Shown in pieces: positions 8,607 through 16,521 of a stretch of 64,000 nt of DNA. The notes beneath the pieces were generated by a model. It made no database searches and was not told the DNA's origin. It saw only the letters and a list, made by a program, of their open reading frames with translations. Where the stretch lies: contig NZ_JAVLBQ010000003.1 in the NCBI RefSeq assembly GCF_031581265.1, forward strand, positions 62,001-126,000. The letters run 5' to 3'. Position numbers and translations under genes: made by a program. Source of the DNA: Gracilimonas sp031581265. Its GTDB lineage: Bacteria > Bacteroidota > Rhodothermia > Balneolales > Balneolaceae. Every line of letters starts with the position of its first letter. Within the stretch, counting starts at the first letter, position 1.

Positions 8607-9260
8607 ATGAATCCATCTGAAATTCTTACCAAAACCGAAAACTACGTCCGCCAAAAACTGGAAGGTGAAGGAACCGGACATGATTGGTGGCACATTCACC
8701 GGGTCCGAAATATGGCATTGAAAATTGGAAAAGAAGAAAATGCTGATCTCTTTGTGGTAGAACTCGCTGCTCTTCTCCACGATATAGCGGATCATAAATT
8801 TCATGATGGGGATGAAGATATTGGTCCTGCCACCGCCCGAAACTGGTTGGAAAATTTGAATGTTGATGAGAAAGCAATAAATCACGTCACTCACATCATT
8901 CGGGATGCCTCATTCAAGGGAGCCGAAGTAGATACACCCATGAAAACCATCGAAGGAAAAGTAGTACAGGATGCCGACCGGCTTGATGCTTTAGGAGCTA
9001 TAGGAATTGCACGAGCGTTTGCATACGGCGGACATAAAGGCCGGGAACTTCATAACCCAGACATCCCCCCGAAAAAACATGACTCATTCGATCAGTACAA
9101 AAAGAGTACCGGCCCAACCCTCAATCACTTTTATGAAAAATTATTCCTTCTCAAAGATAGAATGAATACGGATTACGGCCTCAAGCTGGCTGAAGAGCGC
9201 CATCAGTTTATGGAGGAATTTGTAAATAGATTCCTACTGGAATGGGACGGTAAAGAATAA
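8607..9260 (+). CDS. HD-domain phosphohydrolase
   Basis: A 217-residue HD-superfamily metal-dependent phosphohydrolase of the YpgQ/YedJ type. The metal ligands are visible: His in GHDWWHIHRV, the HD pair in AALLHDIADH, and the downstream Asp in VVQDADRLDALG. The length is typical of that cytoplasmic family. Characterised members hydrolyse nucleotides (YpgQ is a nucleotide pyrophosphohydrolase), but the sequence does not fix the substrate here. It is on the same strand as the GH3 gene but separated by the heptamer hairpin, so it may be an independent unit. Confidence 0.85.
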   Translation: MNPSEILTKTENYVRQKLEGEGTGHDWWHIHRVRNMALKIGKEENADLFVVELAALLHDIADHKFHDGDEDIGPATARNWLENLNVDEKAINHVTHIIRDASFKGAEVDTPMKTIEGKVVQDADRLDALGAIGIARAFAYGGHKGRELHNPDIPPKKHDSFDQYKKSTGPTLNHFYEKLFLLKDRMNTDYGLKLAEERHQFMEEFVNRFLLEWDGKE

Positions 9261-9262
9261 AG

Positions 9263-9288
9263 CGCTCCGACGCAGAGCAGTCGGAGCG
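9263..9288. repeat. REP-like GC-rich hairpin (GCTCCGAC type)
   Basis: CGCTCCGAC (9263-9271) pairs perfectly with GTCGGAGCG (9280-9288) around an 8-base loop. A related hairpin lies at 15500-15525, sharing the TCCGACGC-GAGC pattern. Both are downstream of plus-strand genes and GC-rich in otherwise AT-rich spacers. Confidence 0.7.
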
Positions 9289-9318
9289 AGGGCAAATGGG
9301 ACTCGTAAAGGTAAATTA

Positions 9319-9371
9319 TGAATGCTAAATATTAAATTGAGCCAATTCAAAATTTAAACATTTAGCATTCA
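9319..9371. repeat. Intergenic hairpin built of 7-bp units (copy c)
   Basis: TGAATGCTAAAT (9319-9330) pairs perfectly with ATTTAGCATTCA (9360-9371), with weaker pairing on either side. The unit AATGCTA is shared with the copy at 32766. It lies between two convergent genes, where a bidirectional terminator would be expected. Confidence 0.68.
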
Positions 9372-9377
9372 ACATTT

Positions 9378-12125
9378 CTAATTCCCCCTATACGCTTCTC
9401 CTTCTAAAATCCATTCGGGCTCACCTTCGCCTTTCAGGTAATAATCAAAGTATTCTTTCATTCGGATGGTGTAATCCAAACGATTCGATATTCTTTGAGG
9501 GTGATGTGGTTCATCATGGTACTGAAGAAAGATGACATCTTTGTTATAGCGGCGCAGTGCCAAATACATCTCGATGCTTTGCTCCCATGGAACCGCTCCA
9601 TCGGCATCTCCGTGCATGATCAGCATTGGTGTGGTGATCTTATCGGCATAAAAAACCGGTGAATTTTCGATATATGCAAGAGGCGCCTCCACCAACGTTT
9701 CTCCAATACGACTTTGTGTTTTCTCGTACTGGAATTGTCGTGCAAGACCTGATCCCCAGCGGATTCCACTATACGCGCTCGTCATATTACTAACCGGAGC
9801 GCCGGAAACAGCCGCATCAAAAATATCGGTTTGAGTAACCATAAATGCGGTTTGGTAGCCACTCCATGAGTGCCCGTGAAGCCCCAATTTATCTTCATCA
9901 GCAATACCCATCTCCACCAACTTCTGGATACCGGGCACTAAACTTTTGGTTGCTGCAAAACCGGGCCGACCAACTTCAAAGCGAATATCAGGCAAAAATA
10001 CCACATAGTCATCACTCACATACTGCGCAAAAACAGGTCTATGATTGGTTTTTGGCTCATTGAAATCGTGCAAGCGATTTGTAAAGAATCTATAGTAGTA
10101 GGTCATGATCGGATAACGTTTGTCCGGATCATAATTATCCGGTTTGATCACGACACCCTGAATGAATTTTCCATCCACACTTAACCAATCAATAAGCTCG
10201 GCACTTCCCCAGTTCCATTTTTCTTTGAGGTCTTCGTGAAGATTGGTAAGCTTATTGGTGCGCTTAAACTTCCAGTTATTGGATACCCAAATATTTGGAA
10301 ATTCATCATAAGCTTCCCGCTTATAGAGTACGGTGTTGGCATCTTCAGCTTTTTGTACGAAAGTAAACTTCTTGTCCTCTTCCAGTAACCGGTTCACCCC
10401 GGAACGATTTGCACGTGCGGAGTAAAACCCAAATTTCTTCTCAAGATCATGATAGGATGTAAGCAAAAGCTCTTCATTATTTCCAAAAGCCTCCCCCCAG
10501 TCTTTGTTCATTTCCTCAATGCGGAAAATTCGCTTGGCCTCACGACCTTCTCCATCCGTAATGTTTCTGAAATTTCCGTTTGAAGTTTCAAATCTCCAGA
10601 TGTCGTATTTGTCGTAAATCATCACGGCACGGTCGTTTTCTATCCAGCCGGCTACGCCATATCCCGGTACATCCGAAGGATAATCATGGTCTTCATTATA
10701 AAAAGGGACGTCCACCTGTATGGTGAGGTTTTGAGTATCTCCGCTTTCCGTATCCATCAGGTGCCAGTGTTTATCCTCGTAATAAGCTGCAAAATTGCCC
10801 TGCGGTGAGAGATTAACCCAACCCCCAAAATGCTCTAAAAATTGAGTCCGCTCCCCGGTATCCAGATCTACCGTATAATAATCTCGGTAGGTTCCATCCC
10901 AGGTTCGCTCGCGCATATAAGGTTGGTCGTTGCTACCCAACACTAAATTTGAATTATGAGCCACACTCACATCCGGCATGTCGTGGTCTGCTAACTGCAC
11001 CCAGCGGTTATCATTCAAATGATAAACGGCCATGTATAAGTGGTTCTTCCGTGAATTCCAGGTATTCTTTTCATGTGTTTTTATTTGAGGATCCTCTCCA
11101 TGCCAGATATCTAATCCCCGGTCTTCAACCAGATCATCTACATCATATACATCTACTTCGCTGTCTTCTTCCTCTTCTTCCGGGGAATCCAGATCTGCCA
11201 TTGCCGCATCCATGAAGCCGAGGAATAAACGGTTACCATCGTTGGTAAACATCAGCCGGTTGTTGGACCGAAGCGTGAAGCCTGAATTCTCATCACCGGG
11301 TTCAACCAGTGTTGTTAAATTATCGGCATCGGCGTTCCAAATGTGCAGAGAAGCATCAGATTCAACATACGAAGAATCATAAGTGGCTTTGGTGAAAGCA
11401 ATCCTTTGTTGGTCATGATCCCAGGTCAAATTCGTATAAAATCCATTTTCCGTAGCATCAATTGTGTTTGATTCCTCCGCATTCAGATCAAATACATACA
11501 ACCCATTTTCGCTGTCAGAAGTATCTACTACGGAGTAAGCCAGGTAATTCGACAAGCTGTCAAATTCCATTTCACGCACAAAAGGCAGCTCAAATTCTGC
11601 TCCTGATGACAAATTCTTCAACTGAAGTTCCATTCCCAGCTTTCGGTTTTTGGAATTCAGGTCCTCCACCTCTTTGCTTTGCATGTGATGGATAGCCAGC
11701 CAGTTTCCATCTTCCGAAAATTGAAAAGAACGCACACTGTCGAACTCTGTAACTTCACCATTGTCAGTTGCTAACAGTGAAAGGCCTTGCTGCGGCTTAT
11801 CATTTCCATCTTTGAGTTGCTCGGCGAGCGGAACTCTGCGATACACCCCTACCCAATCTCCATTTAGGGTGATTCTGGGGGAGGCTCCTAATTCCACGGA
11901 GTACGTATTTTGTCCGTTTGTGCTTTTTACTTCCACTCTGCCGTCGCCCCGATCGGGATATACTTCATAGGCCACCCAGTTGCCGTTATCAGAAAGCGTA
12001 ATAGAGCCGATATCTTCAAATTTCATGACGTCTTCGAAACTCAAAACACCCTGAGCCGTAGCCGAAGAAGTAAACAGTAACCCAATTAGAAGAACAAAAC
12101 AGTAACGAATTTTAAGAGATTGCAT
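9378..12125 (-). CDS. Secreted S9-family (prolyl oligopeptidase type) serine peptidase
   Basis: A 915-residue exported peptidase. The signal peptide ends ATAQG. A long beta-propeller-like region spans residues about 25-640, including an acidic insert (EEEEEDSEVD, near 315-325). The C-terminal alpha/beta hydrolase domain carries the nucleophile elbow GHSWSGY (Ser near 752), the acid in MHGDADGAVPW (near 838) and the His in HDEPHHPQ (near 872). All three catalytic residues are therefore present. The family cleaves short peptides in the periplasm or outside the cell, and very long members such as this are common in peptide-feeding marine Bacteroidota. It stands alone, convergent with the HD gene. 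Confidence 0.92.
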   Translation of the reverse strand: MQSLKIRYCFVLLIGLLFTSSATAQGVLSFEDVMKFEDIGSITLSDNGNWVAYEVYPDRGDGRVEVKSTNGQNTYSVELGASPRITLNGDWVGVYRRVPLAEQLKDGNDKPQQGLSLLATDNGEVTEFDSVRSFQFSEDGNWLAIHHMQSKEVEDLNSKNRKLGMELQLKNLSSGAEFELPFVREMEFDSLSNYLAYSVVDTSDSENGLYVFDLNAEESNTIDATENGFYTNLTWDHDQQRIAFTKATYDSSYVESDASLHIWNADADNLTTLVEPGDENSGFTLRSNNRLMFTNDGNRLFLGFMDAAMADLDSPEEEEEDSEVDVYDVDDLVEDRGLDIWHGEDPQIKTHEKNTWNSRKNHLYMAVYHLNDNRWVQLADHDMPDVSVAHNSNLVLGSNDQPYMRERTWDGTYRDYYTVDLDTGERTQFLEHFGGWVNLSPQGNFAAYYEDKHWHLMDTESGDTQNLTIQVDVPFYNEDHDYPSDVPGYGVAGWIENDRAVMIYDKYDIWRFETSNGNFRNITDGEGREAKRIFRIEEMNKDWGEAFGNNEELLLTSYHDLEKKFGFYSARANRSGVNRLLEEDKKFTFVQKAEDANTVLYKREAYDEFPNIWVSNNWKFKRTNKLTNLHEDLKEKWNWGSAELIDWLSVDGKFIQGVVIKPDNYDPDKRYPIMTYYYRFFTNRLHDFNEPKTNHRPVFAQYVSDDYVVFLPDIRFEVGRPGFAATKSLVPGIQKLVEMGIADEDKLGLHGHSWSGYQTAFMVTQTDIFDAAVSGAPVSNMTSAYSGIRWGSGLARQFQYEKTQSRIGETLVEAPLAYIENSPVFYADKITTPMLIMHGDADGAVPWEQSIEMYLALRRYNKDVIFLQYHDEPHHPQRISNRLDYTIRMKEYFDYYLKGEGEPEWILEGEAYRGN

Positions 12126-12222
12126 AGATCTTGATTTTGTTTTTGTATAATGACCTAAAGAAAATGGATTTAACCGTCAGATGAAATAACTAACTTCCCA
12201 TTTTGGATAATTTTACCAGGCT

Positions 12223-12792
12223 ATGAAAAACTCAGAATATACATACGACTATTTTTTGAAAGCTTTTGAACAAGCCAAGCAAACGGCAACTGATTTATCT
12301 GAAAGTGTAAATGAAGAAGTATTTCTGCGGAAACCCCATGAGGACAAATGGTGCATGGGAGAAATTTTGAGTCATTTGGTGGAAGCCGGAAACGAATACC
12401 TGCCACAAATCAAAAAAGCACTGGATAAACCGGATAATAAGCTCAGCAAAGGCAAACCTCCCTTCACTCCCAATTTTGTATTTCGCTGGTTCATTGGACA
12501 GGTAAGTCCTGAAAACCGCCGTAAACTACCAACTGTATCAGCTTTTGAGCCCGTTCAGGGTACCAAAATGAACAGTCTGGAGGTGTTGAGTGATTTTCTA
12601 AAACTACAGGACCAATTCATTCATATCTTGAAAAAAGCGAAACTGGAGGGATTAGACCTTGACCGCATCAAAGCCCGAAATCCAATTATTAAAATAGTTC
12701 CTATGTCGCTGTCGGCCTGCTTTAGGGTACAGGAAGCGCACCAACGCCGACATTTTGAAAAGATGAGAGAATTAAAAGAACGTTTTAGCTAA
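12223..12792 (+). CDS. DinB-like four-helix protein
   Basis: A 189-residue, mostly helical protein of the DinB/YfiT superfamily. The first helices carry the typical pattern with a Trp-Cys-Met-Gly-Glu helix start (DKWCMGEILSHLVEAG), the first metal-binding His of the family, and a C-terminal HQRRHFEKM helix supplying two more His. These would form the nickel or zinc three-His site. Members act as thiol-dependent transferases or bind metals; the substrate is not predictable. It is divergent from the S9 peptidase across a 97-bp promoter region. The family call is good, the function unknown. Confidence 0.8.
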   Translation: MKNSEYTYDYFLKAFEQAKQTATDLSESVNEEVFLRKPHEDKWCMGEILSHLVEAGNEYLPQIKKALDKPDNKLSKGKPPFTPNFVFRWFIGQVSPENRRKLPTVSAFEPVQGTKMNSLEVLSDFLKLQDQFIHILKKAKLEGLDLDRIKARNPIIKIVPMSLSACFRVQEAHQRRHFEKMRELKERFS

Positions 12793-12884
12793 TCTATATT
12801 TCGTTCAAAATCAGAGAGAATAAAAAATTTAAAAACCTTATTGCATCTTTCTTTTTTTTTGATTGGGTACAAATGAGGGTTTTT

Positions 12885-13496
12885 ATGAATAATACAATTA
12901 AACTAATAATTGCTTTGCTTTTAGTAATTGGGGGTATAGCTATTTTAAAATCAAATGGCATGTTCAATGTTAAAAACGAAACTATACCTAACGATTTTCT
13001 TGTGCAATCAAACTCAAAGGGGTATGGTGAAAAAATAGCACTTGAAAGCATTTTTTCTGAACAAATTTTAGAATCAGATACCCCAGATAATATTGCTGTA
13101 ATATATACATTAAATGTTCAAACCTGCTCTCCATGTATAAATGAAATAAGTGAATTCATTAACATTATTGATACTTCTTTTGTCGATAATATATCATTTA
13201 AACAACACGCTTTATTTAGTACAGAAAGTTTAGCAAATCCAAATATAGAAAATTATCTAAGTATAACTGGTCTCTCAATTAATGGAAGCATAACAAAAAA
13301 TAGAGCTACATATAAGACCATAAATATTGAAAATTCAGTAAACAAATTCATCCCACAAATAAGTTTTGTAGATCTAAACTCAGGAGAAATATTTTATCAA
13401 GAATTTTTGTCACAAAAAGCTATGACACCTAAAAGTCATAAACTTCAAGTTCTAAATGAGGCTTATCAGATTTGGAATTCAACTTATAACAATTAA
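12885..13496 (+). CDS. Membrane-anchored thioredoxin-like protein with CSPC motif
   Basis: The protein has 203 residues from ATG 12885, which has a GAGG-like ribosome site six bases upstream; ATG 12873 would add four residues. One N-terminal hydrophobic helix (about 4-20) anchors it. The rest looks extracytoplasmic and thioredoxin-like: a beta strand, then TCSPC (CxxC), helices, and a probable cis-proline in NKFIPQISFVD before a beta strand. No named family is certain. The downstream gene, on the same strand, encodes a secreted 8-cysteine peptide, so a role in oxidising or shuffling its disulfides is a reasonable inference. It is much more AT-rich than its neighbours, which suggests acquisition. 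Confidence 0.6.
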   Translation: MNNTIKLIIALLLVIGGIAILKSNGMFNVKNETIPNDFLVQSNSKGYGEKIALESIFSEQILESDTPDNIAVIYTLNVQTCSPCINEISEFINIIDTSFVDNISFKQHALFSTESLANPNIENYLSITGLSINGSITKNRATYKTINIENSVNKFIPQISFVDLNSGEIFYQEFLSQKAMTPKSHKLQVLNEAYQIWNSTYNN

Positions 13497-13506
13497 AGGA
13501 GACATC

Positions 13507-13760
13507 ATGAAATATACGAACTCTAAACCCCAGAATATCGCTTTACTCGCAAGCTTTTTCTTTTTATAATATGTTTGCTCGTGAGTATAAATCCAAACGA
13601 AGCAAATGCACAACTACCATTTCCTAATGAATGTGATAATTGTTGTTTCTGTAGTGATAATACTTGTGTAGAAGCATATGGAAAAGGTTATACTTATTGT
13701 GTTTCTGGAAATTTTGACTGTGGTTTTGCTGGAGATGTTTGTAATGCAGATCCAGAATAA
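13507..13760 (+). pseudogene. Secreted 8-cysteine small peptide, frameshifted in its signal peptide
   Basis: ATG 13507 follows a strong ribosome site (AAAGGAG). The frame reads MKYTNSKPQNIALLAS and stops at 13567-13569. One extra T in the T-rich run at 13557-13566 would join it to a frame reading LFLFIICLLVS...NEANAQ, which completes a signal peptide. The mature part, about 44 residues, then holds eight Cys (NECDNCCFC, NTC, YC, DC, DVC), enough for four disulfides. As given, only the TTG at 13575 could start the downstream part, and that would lack the charged signal-peptide N-region. Either a homopolymer error or a real mutation explains this. The setting resembles the Cys-rich small peptides next to beta-propeller lipoproteins in Bacteroidota. 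Confidence 0.55.
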
Positions 13761-13792
13761 AATTATCTTCTAATTAATAGTATAGATTGAAA

Positions 13793-13825
13793 TTAAATCC
13801 CTTGGCTTAGTTGTCAGGGATTTAA
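13793..13825 (+). terminator. Hairpin between the Cys-rich peptide and the propeller gene
   Basis: TTAAATCCCT (13793-13802) and AGGGATTTAA (13816-13825) form a perfect 10-bp stem with a 13-base loop, followed by TTTTATT. It would partly stop transcription after the small peptide gene, so the peptide would be expressed above the downstream lipoprotein. Confidence 0.6.
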
Positions 13826-13849
13826 TTTTATTAAAAATAATTGCCCATT

Positions 13850-14980
13850 ATGTATCTCAAAATTTTCTTATCACTTGTCATTTCAACTTGTTTTTTTAGC
13901 AGTTGTAACAACTACAAATCAACGGATTATAAAGGTGAAATCTTCCAATTCAACATAGAAAATATACTTGAACTTAACAGCTTTGATTCAGATAAAGAGG
14001 ATGCAATAGTAGGTGAAATTTCATACGTATTGACTGACTCAGAAAACAGAATCTACGTGGCAGACCGTATGGGCATGAATATTAAAGTATTTAGTAATAA
14101 TGGTACTCTATTACATACTATTGGCCGAAGAGGAAGGGGACCAGGTGAAATGCTCGACATTACTGCGATCACCATAGATGCAAACGACCATTTATTCATT
14201 GCAGATCAGATGAATCAAAGAATTACAAAATTCTCTGCAAATGGTGAAGAAATTCAGACATGGAACTTATCTCCGAATAAAATTTTATGGCCCCGATGGA
14301 TGAAATCAAGCGCAGATCATTTCCTTTTTGCATATAAACTTCCAGACTCGAGTAATAATCCATATCTCTTTCATGAGTTTTCTTATATAGACAGCTTAAA
14401 AACCATACAAGAATTTGGGCACTTTGATGAATTAGCCAGTGACAATTCACTCTTTCCAAGACTACATGCAATGTTTTTTCCAGGGAGTATCACTCTCGAC
14501 AGTACCAGTCTGTACTTCGCCCCTTCTTTGTATAACGGAGAAATTAAATTATTAAAAAAGAATTCTTCAGGATGGAAATTAGAAAATAATTTCAGTGGGT
14601 ATTCAATCCATCATAAAGCATTCGAAAAAGTAGAACAACCTTATCCTTCGCATGCATTTTCAATTAGCGGAAGGCAAAAAGCAGGTGGCATTATTCTCTC
14701 AGAAAGCTTGGGGTTATTTAAATTAAATAATGGGAAATTAATCCATTTTTCACTGCAACAAAATGAACAAGATTCTATGAACATTTATACCGAAGTCTTT
14801 GATAGCAGAGGTAATCTTGAAAAAGTAGGCATTATACCTGCCTTATCTGATTTTAATCAGCGGTTTAAAAACTCTCCCATTCGTTTTATGTGGAAAGATA
14901 AGAATGATCATTTTTACTTAGTTGATAATAGTACCAGCCGAACATTTACTTTGAAAATTATATCTATACCAAATATTTAG
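13850..14980 (+). CDS. 6-bladed beta-propeller-type lipoprotein
   Basis: The protein has 376 residues from ATG 13850; an in-frame TTG three codons earlier is less likely. A lipoprotein signal (STCFFSSCNN) is followed by NHL/propeller-like repeats. The pattern IYVADRMGMNIKVFSNNGTLL followed by GRRGRGPGEM and LFIADQMNQRITKFSANGE is characteristic of the Bacteroidota 6-bladed beta-propeller lipoproteins (DUF4934/DUF5128 type). It probably sits on the outer membrane or in the periplasm and binds a ligand or partner. Such genes often lie beside small Cys-rich secreted peptides, as here. Its function has not been shown. It is AT-rich like the rest of this cluster. Confidence 0.78.
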   Translation: MYLKIFLSLVISTCFFSSCNNYKSTDYKGEIFQFNIENILELNSFDSDKEDAIVGEISYVLTDSENRIYVADRMGMNIKVFSNNGTLLHTIGRRGRGPGEMLDITAITIDANDHLFIADQMNQRITKFSANGEEIQTWNLSPNKILWPRWMKSSADHFLFAYKLPDSSNNPYLFHEFSYIDSLKTIQEFGHFDELASDNSLFPRLHAMFFPGSITLDSTSLYFAPSLYNGEIKLLKKNSSGWKLENNFSGYSIHHKAFEKVEQPYPSHAFSISGRQKAGGIILSESLGLFKLNNGKLIHFSLQQNEQDSMNIYTEVFDSRGNLEKVGIIPALSDFNQRFKNSPIRFMWKDKNDHFYLVDNSTSRTFTLKIISIPNI

Positions 14981-14992
14981 ATTGCTCCACTT

Positions 14993-15388
14993 ATGAAAAA
15001 AAGATTGACAATTATTTTAGCAGTAATTTTTATTGGAATACTTGGCTTTTTACTTGTCAATAAAAACTCAACTTCCTATTCAGAATCAAAGAAAAAAGAT
15101 TCTCAACCATCATTAAAAATTATTCATGGCATCGTTACAGATCAGTACGGAAAGAGATTGCCCATGGCAAACGCTGTTATAACAAAAATTGACAGCTCCG
15201 AAGAAAAGAAAATATTTGGTTCTGCCAGCGACTGGGATGGAGAATATCTTGTTTGGACAAGAGAAGAGGGCACGTTTTCACTTGTATGTTCACACCGAAC
15301 CGAAGGAAAATTGGATGAGGTAATTTTCACACTATCCAGTAAAACAGACTCAGTTGAAATTGACTGCGACTTTTCAACATTGAATTGA
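14993..15388 (+). CDS. Anchored carboxypeptidase-regulatory-like domain protein
   Basis: The 131-residue protein has one N-terminal hydrophobic helix (about 4-22), a short linker, and a single beta-sandwich domain of the carboxypeptidase-regulatory/CnaB-like kind. The typical opening is IHGIVTDQYGKRLPMANAVI and the domain continues with a DWDGEYLVW turn. Two Cys remain in the domain (SLVCSH and IDCDF). It starts 12 bases after the propeller stop, so it is very likely the last gene of that operon. It may be a small adaptor or surface-binding module; no enzyme motif is present. Confidence 0.65.
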   Translation: MKKRLTIILAVIFIGILGFLLVNKNSTSYSESKKKDSQPSLKIIHGIVTDQYGKRLPMANAVITKIDSSEEKKIFGSASDWDGEYLVWTREEGTFSLVCSHRTEGKLDEVIFTLSSKTDSVEIDCDFSTLN

Positions 15389-15499
15389 CTCAATAAATAC
15401 CTTCCTTCACATAATCTCAATTTTTTTTTACATCAGGAAGCAAACTAACGGAGAAATTTTGATCAGGAGGGTGTTGAAGCAGCAGTTTAGCGAATAGTA

Positions 15500-15525
15500 C
15501 GTTCCGACGCGGAGCGTCTGGAACG
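15500..15525. repeat. REP-like GC-rich hairpin (second copy)
   Basis: CGTTCCGACGC faces CGTCTGGAACG across a GGAG loop, with one or two mismatches. It resembles the element at 9263-9288 and, like it, lies in a spacer between converging genes. Confidence 0.65.
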
Positions 15526-15556
15526 AGGTTGAGGGAGGTTAAAATCGGTGGTTTAT

Positions 15557-16024
15557 TCACCGATCGAATTTGCGCTTGTGCTCGGGGTACTTGTCATAGG
15601 GAAACAAAAATAACCCATAAGGTTCGTGCCCTTCTTTGCCCACATCCTGATGGTGTCGCTGGTGGGCTCTTCGGATTAGCTTCATAATCTTACTGTCACT
15701 GCTGAAGGGCATAAAACGTTTGTGAGCGAACAAATCATGGATGATGAAGTACAGTACCCCATATACCGCTATCCCCGCTCCAAGTCCAAAAGCCGGCGTC
15801 GTGAACATGGATTGCGCTCCATCTACCATCAGCCAAATAGAAACACCGGCAAAGAAGAGAGAAAAAATGTCGTTCAGCTCAAACAATCCATGGTTGGGCT
15901 TGTGGTGGGACTCGTGGATTTTCCAAAGCACTCCGTGAAATAACCACCGGTGCACACAGTATGAGACAATTTCCATCCCTCCAAATCCTAATAATAGATA
16001 CCCGATTAAGTACAACCAATCCAT
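15557..16024 (-). CDS. crtZ: Beta-carotene hydroxylase (sterol desaturase superfamily)
   Basis: The 155-residue membrane di-iron hydroxylase adds 3-hydroxyl groups to beta-ionone rings, giving zeaxanthin-type carotenoids. The histidine clusters expected for CrtZ are visible: HRWLFHG, HESHH, HDLFAHKRF and RRAHQRHH. Hydrophobic helices lie between them, and the length is right for the family. No other carotenoid gene is adjacent, so it acts as a scattered pathway member. The yellow-orange carotenoids of this lineage fit the call. Confidence 0.92.
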   Translation of the reverse strand: MDWLYLIGYLLLGFGGMEIVSYCVHRWLFHGVLWKIHESHHKPNHGLFELNDIFSLFFAGVSIWLMVDGAQSMFTTPAFGLGAGIAVYGVLYFIIHDLFAHKRFMPFSSDSKIMKLIRRAHQRHHQDVGKEGHEPYGLFLFPYDKYPEHKRKFDR

Positions 16025-16521
16025 ATTTATTTGTTTGATTTTATGATAGTTGCGTAGCTAAATCTCCGCCCACATTTTTAATAATATTATTGCCATTTCC
16101 ATTCAATTTTGGCCTTAGCTATTTTCCGACCTCATCTGTCTTCTCTTCACCGTGCCCCGGGAATGCGGGGACAAGTAGAAGGACGCCTTAGTGACAACTA
16201 AATTACGAACAAAGAAGCAGCCAATATCAGCTCCGTCATTTCCTCTCCTTGCGAAGGAGAGGATTAAGGTGAGGTCGAAGTATGGGGCTGTAAGATATGC
16301 CCTGTTTATTCTATTCCCATTAACCAATACCTCCATTAATTCAGACCAGTTATATTAATATTAAGAGTGCTCACTTTACTTGATGGTTGTCACTACGCTC
16401 ATTCCATTCTACCCTGTCATTTCACGTCACCTGTTCAACTAAATATTTCAGTCAATAGTTTAATCTTTCCACGCATACACATATATTATACATGTTATTT
16501 ATGTGAACCAAAGAGGCTCAA
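16025..16521. other. 497-bp spacer with repeat-like hairpins and no gene
   Basis: No convincing coding frame. It contains a perfect 9-bp-arm palindrome, CCTCTCCTT-GCG-AAGGAGAGG (16242-16262), and a smaller hairpin CCCCGggaatgCGGGG near 16154-16169. The 3' third, upstream of umuD, is very AT-rich and holds a candidate operator at 16477-16495. The region looks like decayed repetitive DNA plus the umuDC promoter. Confidence 0.5.
16477..16495 (+). promoter_or_regulatory. Candidate damage-response operator upstream of umuD
   Basis: An imperfect dyad, ACACATATATTATACATGT, pairs 14 of 19 positions with its own reverse complement and lies 27 bases before the umuD start. It resembles LexA-type operators in layout (AT-rich core with outer AC/GT ends), but Bacteroidota LexA sites vary, so this is a weak call. 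Confidence 0.25.

Noticed and set aside
16115..16336. 73-codon minus-strand frame upstream of umuD
   Set aside because: It runs through the palindromic repeat region and has no domain-like pattern or plausible start.
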